A stretch of DNA of 64,000 bases from Embiotoca jacksoni. Lineage: Eukaryota > Chordata > Actinopteri > Embiotocidae. The DNA lies in contig JAKOON010000011.1 in assembly GCA_022577435.1 (NCBI GenBank), positions 7,037,501 through 7,101,500 of the forward strand, in the 5' to 3' direction. Below, one piece after another: positions 50,096-62,938 of this stretch; position 1 is the stretch's first letter, and each line of letters starts with the position of its first letter. Below the pieces are notes generated by a model. That model was not told where the DNA came from, did not search any database, and worked only from the letters and a program-made list of their open reading frames with translations. Position numbers and translations under genes: made by a program.

Positions 50096-52806
50096 TCAGT
50101 CAAATGCCATTTCTTGACTTCTCCGCACGCAGCGTGCCACCTTCTTCTTAAAAACTCCTTTAGGATCCTCCCTCCACTCTTTCTGCAGTGTGCAACATAC
50201 AGAAGCGCTCATCAGTGCGACCTTTACCTTCTCACGCGCTTCTTGTTTCTAAATACTTCTGGGCTGCACATTTTACAGATGGAAGTTCACAGCTGACCGA
50301 CACGTAGTTTACGTCACGGTTTGAGCTATTACCCGTTTCTGTCTCCAGGCAGCACCAGCACACAATAAAGCAATATGTTCCTTTAACCCAACCTACTCAA
50401 GTTTAGCCTTGACAGGTGGTGATTTGCCCCCCCAAAAGGACCCTCCATCATTCAGCCCACTTGTTTGGATTTCTAGTCGAAAAACCAAACAAAACTGATG
50501 CTTTGTTTTGTTTTTTTTTACCTTGAGATACCTTTTTTTTTATACATGTGCTTTTTTTTTTTTGAAGAAAGTTGAGTAATCAAATGTTTCCAATAAAGTC
50601 TTAGCTTTGTATAAATGTATATATGCATCACCAGTAAGAAAAAAAACAACAAAAAAAAACCGCAAGCGAGCCTTTGAGTTTGCTTGTGAGTGAAAGCGGT
50701 GACTTACAGCTGCGTCCACATTAGCAGGAGAATCTCCATTGGGGTCTGCCAGCATGGAGATGACGCTGATCATGATGGTCTCCACTGTATGGATCGGTAG
50801 CCAGCGCTCCTCAGGCTTCTCATAGCCATACTTGTCCTCACCAGGTTCGTGCAGGATGGAAATGCAAACATCTCCGTTTTTGGCCACTAACAGAAAGGAA
50901 AGGAACAACTCTGATGTTGCTAAAGAACTGGAAGATTAAAACCTAACACACTTAATCAGGGGGACAATTAAGACACTGTGAAAATCATATCCAAGGGACT
51001 TTTCCCATCGACCTGTAAAATCAAAGGCCAATTCATCGTGTCCTCGTCCGTGCGTGTTGACCGATGTGGACTTTAAATGCGAACAGTGGACACAGTTCCT
51101 TTTGTACTACAATTAGAGTACACATCGGTGTGCAGGACGTCAGATGGAGTTTGTTGTCCTTGTCCCTTGTGCAGACATGACGCCGGAGAATTTGGAACTT
51201 CCCACCGAGTCTGTAAAGCATGTACAAATCAAAGCACCTCCAAAGTCCGGCAACAACCGCTTCGGTTACCAACGGGCTGCATGTGATGCGCGTTACTGCT
51301 TCACAGTGGTGGACGGGAGGGGAGGGTAGGGGAGGGTAGGGGAGAGGGGTTTCACCAGGACTTCGACAGCATCCGTGTTCCCTTGTACTCTTTGAAAATA
51401 TGAAGGTGTGGAACAACAAAATCAAACTGGCACAGCATCTCCCAAAAATATTTACGTCCATTTTCTTTCCCGGCACATGCGCAATTGGCGTGCTTTGCAA
51501 AGCACACATCCGTGCAGACACAAAGTTTGGGTCCGCATGGCCAGGTGACGGTATTCATGGTACGCAGACAAACGTAACCCTCGCAAAGAGGCAGGAAGCA
51601 TTAATCGGCCTTATCCGCTTGCAGTAACTGGCAGACTGCTGCATTTCGTTAGAATGCCAAAACAGAAATGAGAGACTACGTCCCTGATCCTAAAACAGCT
51701 AAACACAACAGAGAACTGCTGCTCATGCCAATCCCCCACTCCCCCTCCCCCTCCCCCTGACAAGTAAATGACTTAAGATACTAATTTAGAGAATGTGATT
51801 TTAAGTATTTTTAAAATACTAGACATTTTAAGCACTTAACAGTAGTATTTTCAGACAATATCTTTATCCTAACTGCAAATTAAAAACAAAACAAACAAAC
51901 AAAAACAAAAATGCTGATTTCCATGCCTTATATCCTGATTTATTACAGACACAGTGGGCTGGGATGTTTGTTTCTTACCATTTGGGTGCCAGATTTCTGT
52001 GATGAACTTCATCTTGGGAGGCCTCAAAGGATAGTCACGTGGGAAAGTCAGGGTGGCTTTGAAAAAACCTCCTTCGCTGCAAAAGAGAACGAGGACGGCG
52101 TTAAAAAACAAACAAACAAACAAACAAACAAAAAAAAACCACCACCGCGGAGATTCACTGCGCGCAACCGAAGCATCCAAGTGAAATGGCAAAAAAGTCG
52201 TTTCCACTCACAACAAGGTGTCCTGGGGTCCGATGACGACCACTTCCCACTGATAGATGTCGTCGTCGTCTACGAGACCCGCAGAAAAGCCTTCCACCGG
52301 GTTCTTGTTCAGCTCTGAAATGGATGTTTACACCGTTTACCGCTGCTCGTCCCGCTCCGGCTCGGGAGGAAACGCGACAAATATAGCGCCAGGGGAGCTG
52401 GAGGAACAGCGTGGCGCATGCACTTGGCAAGTGTGATGAAACGGTAGTTATTGAGCAAGAGGAGCTGCTTGGCCTCACAGTCCTACCTTCTTTTTTTTTT
52501 TTTTTTTTTTTTTTTTTTAGCGAACAGCTGTCTGGCACGCTCTCCACGCACGTGTACTTTAACTTTTGCTGTTAAGTATCCGCGCGTACAAAACGCAGGC
52601 CGGCCGAATAAAACCACAGGCTAAATGGCACGCAGCAGCTGCTCTCGTATGACTGACAGTATATATATAGATATATGTATGTATATGTATATGTGATGAA
52701 ATATAAAGTAAAAAAAACAAAAACAGTTGCGTTAAAAGCTTGGTAGCAAGCGAGCTAACTTACCTGCTAATTGTTTACGTAATAACAACGAAGACTGTTC
52801 CGTCAT
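50096..52806 (-). CDS. UBE2G1: Ubiquitin-conjugating enzyme E2 G1 (5 coding exons, 169 aa)
   Basis: Exons: 52764-52806, 52212-52314, 51979-52076, 50708-50886, 50096-50182; 510 bases, phases join. Human UBE2G1 is 170 aa. A single UBC domain fills the protein: FPRDYPLRPPKMKFITEIWHPN, then the active-site cysteine C89 in NGDVC, then the extended acidic loop HEPGEDKYGYEKPEERW typical of the G-type and CDC34-type E2s. The C-terminal helix reads KKKVARCVRRSQEMAFD. The family carries ubiquitin for RING ligases and makes K48-linked chains, including for CRL4 substrates. Residue 83 is Ala (NVAKNGD) where I recall Asp in human. The fish paralogue (a or b) cannot be told from this window. A start in the 5' exon encoding MTEQSSLLLRKQLA matches the family. 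Confidence 0.96.
51315..51349 (+). other. G-quadruplex-prone tract in UBE2G1 intron
   Basis: Repeated GGGG blocks spaced by one to two bases (a gggga/gggta pattern, at least five G-runs) on the plus strand, which is the UBE2G1 template strand. It lies in the intron between the exons at 50708-50886 and 51979-52076. Confidence 0.65.
51733..51758 (-). other. C-rich tract, G-quadruplex-prone in UBE2G1 pre-mRNA
   Basis: Four C-runs (ccccc, act, ccccct units) on the plus strand become four G-runs on the transcribed UBE2G1 RNA, in the same intron as the tract at 51315 but of opposite polarity. Confidence 0.65.
52491..52518. repeat. Poly(T) run, 28 T
   Basis: A pure T-run in UBE2G1 intron 1. An AT/GT-rich microsatellite-like block follows at about 52661-52697. 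Confidence 0.93.
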
Positions 52807-53250
52807 TTTGTGGTGTTTTTGTTTCTTTCTTTCAAATAAGTATTAACTAACGCCAACTGGCTGTCAACCCGGTTAATAGAGGGACCGAAAGGTTAATGCA
52901 CACCGTCCACGTTTCCTCCTGTCTCTCTGTCCGACAACAGCATCAACATGAGTCAAAATTGACCCGAGGAAGTTTTCAAGTTACTGCGCCCTCAGTAAGT
53001 CCTTACAGGCAAATCCGTTTTTCCAAGCTGCGTACGATCTCCGGCGAGATTTCCAAGTGAAGTGAAAGCGAAGACTCCGTCTGGACTACAGGGTTATTCA
53101 TTCTGACAAAAGAGCTGGAATTTAATTGCTCACGCAGCCCGGGACTTGCTGCCTGTAAGACCGAACTCGGGGCTCAAACGTCGACGCATAACTTTTCTTC
53201 TTCGTGTGACTTTGCAGCAGGCTGAACTCTGATTGGTGCATTTCTACCTC
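52807..53250 (-). promoter_or_regulatory. UBE2G1: UBE2G1 promoter region
   Basis: Sequence upstream of the UBE2G1 start codon is richer in CpG (for example near 53030-53060 and 53140-53195) than the distal flank. A minus-strand CCAAT box lies at about 53230-53236. No TATA box is evident. The start site is not determined. Confidence 0.4.
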
Positions 53251-55095
53251 ACGGCGTTTGTAATGAATACTGCACATTGGCATTCAGTGATTCTGGAAAA
53301 TAAAGAGGTTTTTTTTTACTATTTGGGGGGAAATGAACCAACTCGATTGGCCCCGCACACAGGGGCTGCAGTTATCGTTTAGGAAACTGATCCCTATGTA
53401 ATTTATATGGTAGCAATGGCGGGTGAGTGTTTATTCTACAGCCTAATTGAAAATCAAAATACAGTGCAAATACATAATACATAGCAAACGCTTTACAGGT
53501 TGCCTTGTATCTTAGACTCAGCACATATTTAAAGGTAGCTAATTGCTTCAAGGTTATTTAAAGCTGTAGTGCCGGACATAAATGAAAGTTCAACCCCTTG
53601 TCCAAGGAGTTCACACGGTGCTGATGAAGACTATCACCCACAGATAAATCTCTGCGTATCAGTGTACACAGTTTTTAAATCTCGTGTCTGGTGAGACATT
53701 CACGTACTGGCCCTATAAATGGAAATATGAGCTCTATGTGAAGAGACAAAAATTTCACAGGGCAGGTTTGAATTGAAAAATCCCCAAAATTGTTTAGCAT
53801 ATTAAGACCATGTATTTTCCTGGTAATGTGAAATCTTGACTGTGTTTATATTTTTGAGAGGGTCAATTCAATTTAAGAAAAATTATATCGAAGTGTTCTA
53901 AATAGTTTAAACATTTTGGCTTTGACCTCTGGACTAACCTCCCAACATCAACACCTGCCTGACCTTACTTATAAGCTCTTGCAGCTAAATGGGAACAAAT
54001 TCTGCAGCCAAAAGTCAGAAGAGTGAAGGCAGTAGAAAATCCCTATATCTTTTTTATATAATGTCCACAGTTAAGCAATAATAGCAGTGGCTGTTCAGAT
54101 GTCTACATATTTTGGTCACATACGGCCATAAAGACTAAAATGAAGCACTGATTTGGCAGTTGCACTGATGTCCTAACTGACCATGTTTACACCTGTGACA
54201 ATACACCTGTTCTCTAACCAACATTCAAGCATGTGATAAATCATATTGCGATTACAGCCATTCACAGCTCTCAATCTGATCTCAACTCCATATAGCCTAA
54301 AACACCAGTCCCAATCTTGACTTTCCTTATCATTTCTTACCTAGCAAATGTGTCCTCTGCGGAAAAATAAAATACTACTCCCTCTACTATCCTACCAGCC
54401 CTGCCGGCTCTTTGTTGCCCATCACCACCATCATTAGAGGAAAATCCTGTCTTTTAGCATTTGCTTTACTTGAATTTCTAAAAAATATCGTATGACCTTC
54501 AACACTCCACCAACTTAATACAGCTTCACTAAAAGCTCTAAAAATGACTCCAGGCTTGACCAAAGATCATCAGGGCATGGTTTAAAAAACAAAAAAAACA
54601 CTAGCTGTGATCTTACTCATCTACTGTATTGAAAACTGACATTCGCCTGGTTACTATCCTTCCCTATATTAACCATATGTATTAGATATCCATATGTTAA
54701 AATCTACAGGTGCATTTCCCTGTAGCCTTTTCATAACTTCTTTATAGTTTGTCTTTCCACAGTTCTCCTTCTTTGTTTTCTCCAGATTATTTTAAGGCTT
54801 TGGTTGTAGCCGTTTTGTAATTCCGGACCAGCAGGTTGCGTGACCTTTATCCACCTCACTCACCCTCCTGTCATTTCTTGCCATTCTCAATCTTTCAAGT
54901 TGTTTGTCTTGCATAAATAAGTTGTACATCCATGCCCTATGCGTGTACTTGTATACCTTAATGGAATTTCAAATATGTAACAGTTACATAATTCACACAA
55001 TGCTGTTTGATATCTGCTTGTTTTAGTTGTTACTGTCTCCCACATGTCTTAACACATACTGGGCGATTACATAAGACCATTCACTAACCACCTTG

Positions 55096-55121
55096 CCCCC
55101 CCCCCCCCCCCCCCCCCCCCC
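55096..55121. repeat. Poly(C) run, 26 C
   Basis: An uninterrupted plus-strand C-run of almost the same length as the poly(G) run in HOOK3 intron 11. Confidence 0.95.
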
Positions 55122-55737
55122 GCTTGTAAACATTCACTGTCCTTTATCTTACACATTATAGATGCCAGTTTTAATGGCATGCATAAACGTGAATGTGACA
55201 ACCTTTTCTGGATTTAAAATGGTAGAATTGTGAGTTTTTACTCGACATTTAGCGCCACATCAACTTATCTCCCCTGGTTTCCTAATTTAAACAATTCTCC
55301 TTCACCATTTCATTGGTTGATGCAGTTTGTCCAGCAAACATACATATTTGTGTCAAAGTTTGTAATATATTAGAATTTGGGTTTCATTAAATTGTATTCC
55401 TCCTCCTCATTTCTGTAATATTTATCCAACTCTGACTGGCATGACATTTTATACCCAGAAATACCCATATTTGACCAACTGTGCTTTCACCACTGAGCCT
55501 CTACAACACTGTCATTTAGCAGATTCAATTATAACTTTCAGAATTTATTACTTTAACCATCTGCATTGTTGCATGGTTCATTCCTCCATAATGAGGCGTA
55601 ACACACTGTAAAAGTGCCAGTTAATCTTTAAAAATATCAACAGATTGTTTAATTTCCTGCCCATTAGTGGCAAAATACACAACATACCCACACTAAATGT
55701 CCTGGTCTTCAACTCATTTGCATCCTTACTGACATCT

Positions 55738-56094
55738 TCATTCATGTCTGTATCTCGCCTGTATTACCTTCATATATTTATGCAGCTCCTCCACAACAAC
55801 TTGTGACTCCTCCAGGAACTTTCCTGCTGCTTCAACCAGCACTCCAGTCACTTTGGGTCTTTTGCTGACTTGTTTGTTCTGTGCCCACAGGCTCCCATCA
55901 TAGATGTAGAGAAAAGACAGCTTTTTAATCAAATATGTATTAGGAGGAGTTTGGGTTGGTTTTGAGGGTGGTATTTTCTGGCACACTGATGGATCCTGCT
56001 GTAAATCCCACTTTTTTTTTTTTTTTTGTATCTTTTTTTTTAGAAAAAGCTTTTTGCATATGTTCCTTTCCACATATGCCACATCATCTCTCAT
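55738..56094 (-). other. Unidentified open frame, possible exon
   Basis: A 118-codon frame. Its second half (from about 55993 down) has varied amino-acid use and a helical stretch (VLVEAAGKFLEESQVVVEEL), followed by a donor-like AAG/gtaata near 55770. A possible acceptor, ttacag, lies near 56001, but it lacks a pyrimidine tract: the sequence before it is A-rich on the minus strand. I do not recognise the peptide. It could be an exon of an unknown gene, a decayed element, or chance. Confidence 0.15.
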
Positions 56095-57918
56095 CCCTGC
56101 AGACGATACAGAAATACAAACAAACCTCCAACATCTGAACTAGGACAGTGTAAATGAGTCGGTTATAAATCTTGTATTTGATCATGAAACATAGGGATAG
56201 CTCAGACATGACACCGAAATCAAGTTTGCATTAGCCGATTTAGCTGATTAGTTGTTTTGCTCACCGTTCACAACCACTGGCTCATTCTGCAGCTGTTTGG
56301 TCGCACAAGAATCATATTCATGCAGGTACGCAAGATGACAATGACAACTTGACACTCACTAAAGTTGGGTTCAGACTATATGGTATCAGCAGGATAACAT
56401 AGCTCAAACTCAACAACAACGTGTCGGTGTCGTCTACAACAATGAACAGACAACCCTTATGGTCCTTGGACCAAAATAATTGTTTTTCTATCTTTTATGA
56501 GCTATTGTGAGGACAACCATCAAGTATCGAATGCTCAGATGTAGTCTGAAATTTCATTCAAAATTTAATTTCAGTTCAATCCAACTTATAAACTCTCTCA
56601 ATATACTATGCAGGTTACAGGTTAGACTTTTGGCATGTGAGGGACTAAAAATATATATATTTGAATGCAGATAATGTAAAGTAAGCATCGGGGAAACTAA
56701 AGTTCCACAGTAAATGATGTTATGCAGTGTTAGATGATGCTAGCTATACCACCAGTGTGGTAAACACGAGTTATTTCAGCGACTGTTTCCTTTTCTGTCT
56801 GTCCATCTTTGGGTTTCAGTAAGAGAGCATCCACAGATCACCACAGCTCTTTTAGAGCCACAAATTTGTTGCGAGACACACAAGTACTGTTTCGCTCTCG
56901 GTCGTATTCTCACCCGTGTGAATTTGAAACATGACTCCAAGGCAAAAAAGGCAAAAAAACCTGAGAATCACTTTCCTGAACCAGCATCACAATGTCATAG
57001 TTTTTCTTTGATGTAGTTTAATTTCTTTTCTTTGTCATAGTTTCCATTATGTTTTGCTGAAATCTGCAGAGCTTGTGACTTTCTGGTGACTCACACTTTT
57101 GCCTGTTGGGTATAGCGTTGGTGACAGACTAACCCGCACTTGACCCAAGTATGTGCAGCTTGATTGACATCAAACATGGTCCCAGGATAGCAGCCTGCCC
57201 TGCTTTCTTCACAGCCTGTAGAAAAAAAGACAGATTTTAGAAAAACATCTGTCCTGTGTTAAATTTTTAAAACTGGAGCCAATCAAAATTTGGGACGTTA
57301 TCTTAACATGTGGACACAGGACAAGAGATGAAAATGCAATGCAGGCCCACTTAAAGGGGGACACTTGGTCAACTTGCTGGTGCCTCATTCACAATGACAT
57401 CACGCAGGTCATGAAAGACAACGATCTATGTGGTCTGTCATGAGTGTCAGCCAAGTCACAGGCAGAATATATGTTTTATAATTGCCTTATCTGACACTTG
57501 GATCATCTGATCAGAAAAAGTCGTGTCGTCTAGTATTTGGTTTTGTTTATTAAACTAAAATTAAGCTGCCGTCCGTATTTGGGAGGATCTGTTTCCCAGC
57601 AGGAACTTTATTTCCGTTCAAAATTTTTGTGAGTTCCCCAAAAAAGCCTAGACTTTCCTCTAAATCTGACGAGATAACCATTTGTGCACACTTGTTGGTT
57701 TGGTGTATTTTTCATTGCGCCCACGTTGCGATCTTAAACTGCTCACCTACGTAGCTGCAGACCCGTCTCATTTTAAACTATCTGATGTTACATAGTTGAA
57801 AAAAGGCATTTTGCCTTTAACACTGCCTGGATGCTAGCTGTACACTACACTTTCATTTGTGAGTTGTGTAGTACTTTGATGGTCTTGGCCTGTTTGGCCT
57901 TTGGCTGTTTATTTGCCT

Positions 57919-58176
57919 CTAACTGGGAGATGTGAAGACAACCAAAGCTTCAAATGATGATCTCAGCAAAATGCAGATTAGGAAGTCCCTTTCAACACAT
58001 TCATCATTTGCAATGAACCAGTAAAGAAAGACAAACACATCCAACAATGGCAACAGAGGGACAATGTTGCAACATAATGTAATGGGGCTTTCGGGAAATG
58101 TGGTCTTAACTTTGAGCACTAAGAACACCACTGGCATTAAGACAGGAGCCATACTTATTGTATATGCTAGTCTCAT
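57919..58176 (-). other. Unidentified hydrophobic open frame with nearby AATAAA
   Basis: An 85-codon frame with two to three hydrophobic stretches (ISMAPVLMPVVFLVL; IVPLLPLLDVFVFLYWFI). A minus-strand AATAAA sits six bases beyond its TAG stop (57908-57913). I do not recognise the family. It could be the 3' end of a membrane-protein pseudogene or a chance frame in T-rich DNA. Confidence 0.15.
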
Positions 58177-61100
58177 TTGTATAAAGTAATGACGCTATTA
58201 AATGCAGCATCATTAGGCTATGATGTAGGACACTGATGTCAAAAATGCTGCATGCGTTGGCCTCTGTGCATATTATCAAAGACTGCAGTGAAACCAGAGG
58301 GAGAGAAGATATAGAGCTTTGGTCAGCGGCTAATGGAAGGTAATTTGTTGCATTGATTAGAGGTGTCTCATCGCTGTTCTGAGGTCAAAACCACATTGGA
58401 GTGCGCTATTGATACTCTACACCGAGAAAGCGAATGACTTGCCGACCTTTACCTCTTTTCTTGAGGATTTACTATGAAATGGAAGATTAGACTTCTGTAG
58501 CAGCGGCTTGAAAAGTGCCCGCAATCTGTGATTGAATTGTACCTGTAGAAGACAGAAACCTGGAAATCAGATATATAATCTCTTTGTTTTCACTGAAATG
58601 TCAAAAAGTTCAGATGAGAAAAAAGATGAAGAGGCTGGTTGCGACTAGCTTGGAGAAATGAATTTAATTATTTATGTTTGTTTCAGCCTGGTTTGAAGAT
58701 AGATCTTGTCAGCCTCTTAACAATGAAAGCCTTTCATGGCTTAGAAACACAAGTGGTTTCAAATATTTTGACTGGGCACTCTCCTGTGCTTTGGTATTGA
58801 ACATGTCACATGAACAACTTTGTCTTTATGGTCCCAGACTTTTTCTGTTTGTGTATCTTTTTCATCCAGCTCTTAACATCTTTAAATATTATGGTCCTGG
58901 AGTGTCTGGCTCTCTGAACTCGGTAGGTAACACTGCATCTCTGAATGTTGAAAGGGATTCCAGGCAAATGCAGCCTTAGGCCCTTCTGCTTAAGAGAATA
59001 GTCTGGGTTGACTGTATTCAAGTGACTCTCAACACAGATGGCAATATGATTCACTGAAAGTATTATCTACGCTACTGCAGACACCCATGGCAGTGCACAA
59101 AGATTTCATTGTCTAAATAGATCCAGAGTTGTGCTGATAACTTTGACCCAGTGTGCTTTTGGTTTTAAACTGACAGAAATCTTTCTGATTTAATGAACAG
59201 ACCGTGCCTACAGAAATCACAAAAAGTAATGTTCGGCAGCCCATATGTGCTGACAGTCTCAGTGCAGTCTCCAGTACTTGCTCTGATGGCTATTATTTCT
59301 GAAATGTTAAAACTCTCTGTTTCCAGTGTTGTTGCTTGGTCCAAGGTAAAGTCTCGAGCTGTGCTCCAAATGGCGTAGTGCCCTTAGTTCACTAAGATAT
59401 CAAGTAACACTTACTTGTTAGGACTCTTACTTGTGTAGCATTTGAATTTCAACAGAGTATCCTTGTCACACTGCCATTCTGCCCTTACTGCAACTAACTG
59501 TTGCATTTGAATGGGATCACCTGCCAACATGTCTGTGTTTTTTTTTTTTATCCAGAAATTTATGTGTATTCGTGCCCTCTGTTTAACACGCTTGATAAAC
59601 ACACTGATGCCTTCTGTCCTACAGCAGTATGGTGCGATTTAGTAAACAATAAACACTTTTGTGAAGTGTTCTGCAGCAGCCTCCTCAGACGCCTTAACTT
59701 GAACATTTTTGACATTGGTGGTCCGTGCTTTTCAGCTACACAGACAAGATGGAGACTGCTGAGTGTGGAAAGTGTCCAGCATTTAATACTACATTTTTTG
59801 GACTGTTTTCAGTGAATCATTTGGGTATTTATAGTGCACTGGATGCTTTCATACTTGTCAGTGTGAGCACACACTCAAAATAGTGAGTGTTTGTATGTAA
59901 GTACGCAATGTTGGAAAGACACTTCTGTTTCACAGCTGCAACTATAATGTTTGTAGATATGACCTAAACTGCATTTGGGTAATCAGACTACTTCTTGGTA
60001 AATTTTCCATTGCAGGTAAATGTACCTTTCTTAAATGAATTCTGCTCATGGAATAATTCACAATGTTGGTAGGTAAGTGCAAGAAAAAACTACACAATAA
60101 TGAATAACTGTGACCTCTATGGAAGTGCAAAGTACTGCAGAGGCAGAAAGTCACTGTCATGGTGCTAAAGCAATTAATGAAAAGGTTGTTACTACTATTG
60201 CACTGAGAGCTGGTGGGATTACGTACTCTCTTGGGACTACGATCGTTCTAAAAGGGTCACAAAGATTCACTGCCTGGAACCAGCAGTGTTTTGTTTTTTT
60301 ACCCTGGGCCTATTGGGATCTTGAACTTCATACACCTTATTATTTAGCAAACCAAGTGAAGTAATTAATAGATGAAAACCTCTAGGGCACAGAGATTGTG
60401 CGCTCGCCTCCATCTGTTTTTTTTCTTTTTTTTTTTCTGTGACACATACTGGTTATGAAAACTATGGCCATGAAATTTACAATGTATATTTGAACACCAG
60501 CAAGAAGAAAAATATAGATTTACGTGACTCTTTGGCATTCACTCTGAATGTGTTATCTACTGTACATCTACAAGTAATGCAGTTTCGAGAGTCTCAGTCA
60601 CTGTTTTATGCCAAACCAAAAGAACAGAAATTCAAGTCTCTTTCAGTTAACATCCATAAAACAAAACGAGGCTGAAAAAGCTGATCAATCTGCACAAATT
60701 TCTTTACAATTCTTTATTGTAATTGTAATTTAGATGAACTTAAGGATTTATGGATAGTCCAAGGGTCTCAACATGGACATGGTTTGGTATGTAGGATTTA
60801 GGGGGAACTACAGGCAGAAATGGACTATAATATTCATATAAACGTTTTAATTCGTGTATAGTCACCTGAAACTATATATATAAAATACTATATATAAAAC
60901 ATAGTTTTATCACCTCAGAATAAGGCCTTCATATCTACATCGGAGAGTCACATAACAGAAATTTCACATCTAATCCAAGGCACAGTATTATTAAATGTGA
61001 TTTTTAGAAGAAGTATTTTCATTTTATTTTCATTTTATTTTCACAATAAACAACTTGCGCATTTCATTTTTGTCCTTTCATTCTCAAGAGAACTACTCCA

Positions 61101-62901
61101 GACATTTTGGCTAATAACCTTCTTTATCATAAGACTGAATGCAGTGTATTTCCACATAGACTCGATCCTCTATCACAGCACACACAGCCCGAGCAGCCAT
61201 CAGTCAACCTCAGTTGCTTTGTGCTGTCTCAAGTAAACACCATTATCTTTACAAAGTACTCACATCTCTCCGGCAGCATCAAATTGGCTTATTTGCTGTT
61301 TTTAGGTTCTAAAGTGGTTTATGGAGAATTTCACTTCCTTTTAATGGGAAATCACACATTACTTCCTGTGAAATTCATTATGTGCTTATTATCAGTGGTT
61401 ACCTTTACTGTCCCCCACCTCACTGCTCAATCAACAACAAAGATAATAAACATCACTGAAAATACGTTGATATCAACAAGAAATAGATAAGAGACACATA
61501 TCCAAATCAATTATCTTATGACCAACTGTCATGTTGTGGTAATAATATCTGTAGTTACCACAGAGTTGACTTCAAAAGAAAATTGACAGTATTATCAATG
61601 ACATTTACTAGTCTATTGTGATGTAAAAGAAGCCAATGACATACAATCTTCATGATATATAGAAAAAGAAAGACTTATTTGAAAATGTGTCCTGTTTTCA
61701 AAGGGTCCAGTGTGACACACGGTTGATGTTACCTTTCAGTAGGTGGCAGTGTGACCCACATTTTTAACAGGAAGCTTCTGTCCTCAATTCTTTAGAGATT
61801 TCAACCTGTAATTTAGTTGATTTGAATGGTTTGACAGTTTATCTATTTATTCTATCAAGAGAAGGTTGCTGAGTGCACAACTTTTTGTACAATCTTGCTA
61901 GACAAACACACGAGAGAGCAGCCTACTGCAACTGCTGATGATTCCTGTAAAGGGAATGTGTGAGATAAGAGCATCACTGTCTAACTGTTCTGCTCATCAG
62001 TGGAGCCACACTGGCAATATTTTCTTCATAGAATAACTTTTTCTGCTTTCCAAGACACACACTCTCCTGTAATCCTGAAAATCTACTCTTTACATGAGAA
62101 TGATTTACCATAGATCAGGGTAACAACCAGGTGAGCTGTCTGAATTTAAAACTAAAATAGTGTGATAATGTGTTTTTTTTTTATGAGAAGTTTGTATGAG
62201 AAGAAGCAAGTAAAAGTGCAGTTTGAGAGAATAGACCATAACAAAATTAGAGAACAATCATTTTCATGAAAAAAGCATTGAATGCCAATTTCATTTATAG
62301 AGCAATTTGCAGATTAAACAGTCTCATGAAATATAATGAAACCAGTTAAAAAAAAAAAATCTGATATGTTGTCAAATCACAAATTTGGCTTCTCTCTCTC
62401 TTTTTTTTTTTGATGGTTTGATGTTTGGCAGCTGTGTGTAACCTTTGACAGTGGCTGTTTTATTCTCACATTGATACGTCCTGCTTTAAATAATGGAGTA
62501 TTAAATCCCCAGGGGACAGCGCAAAACCCCGCATGGCTGATTACATCCTGCTTTGATTTAAATGCACTCATCCCTCACAAACATCCTTGGAGTTCACCCG
62601 TTCTGCCCGGAAATTAGTGGGCCAGTCAAAATGATTAATAAATGGCTGGTAAATAAATCTAATTTTGTCACTGTATAGGCAACACATCACACTCAGGGTT
62701 CCATGTTAGGGATGCATGATAAAAGATGTGCATCATAATGTCTCAGTGTTTACAGAAAAGTCCATAATTTCACCCTGAATTCTCTTGATCAGCTGTGAAT
62801 CACAAATTATAAAAAGATAACAGAGAAAAGAAAGAAAAAGAAAACACTTCTATTAATTAAAATTGTTTGTTTCTTCTCATTTCTTTTTTGCTTTTTACTT
62901 G

Positions 62902-62903
<2 letters not shown>

Positions 62904-62932
<29 letters not shown>
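62904..62932. repeat. (AT)n microsatellite
   Basis: A 29-base AT dinucleotide run in the gene-free right flank. Confidence 0.93.
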
Positions 62933-62938
<6 letters not shown>

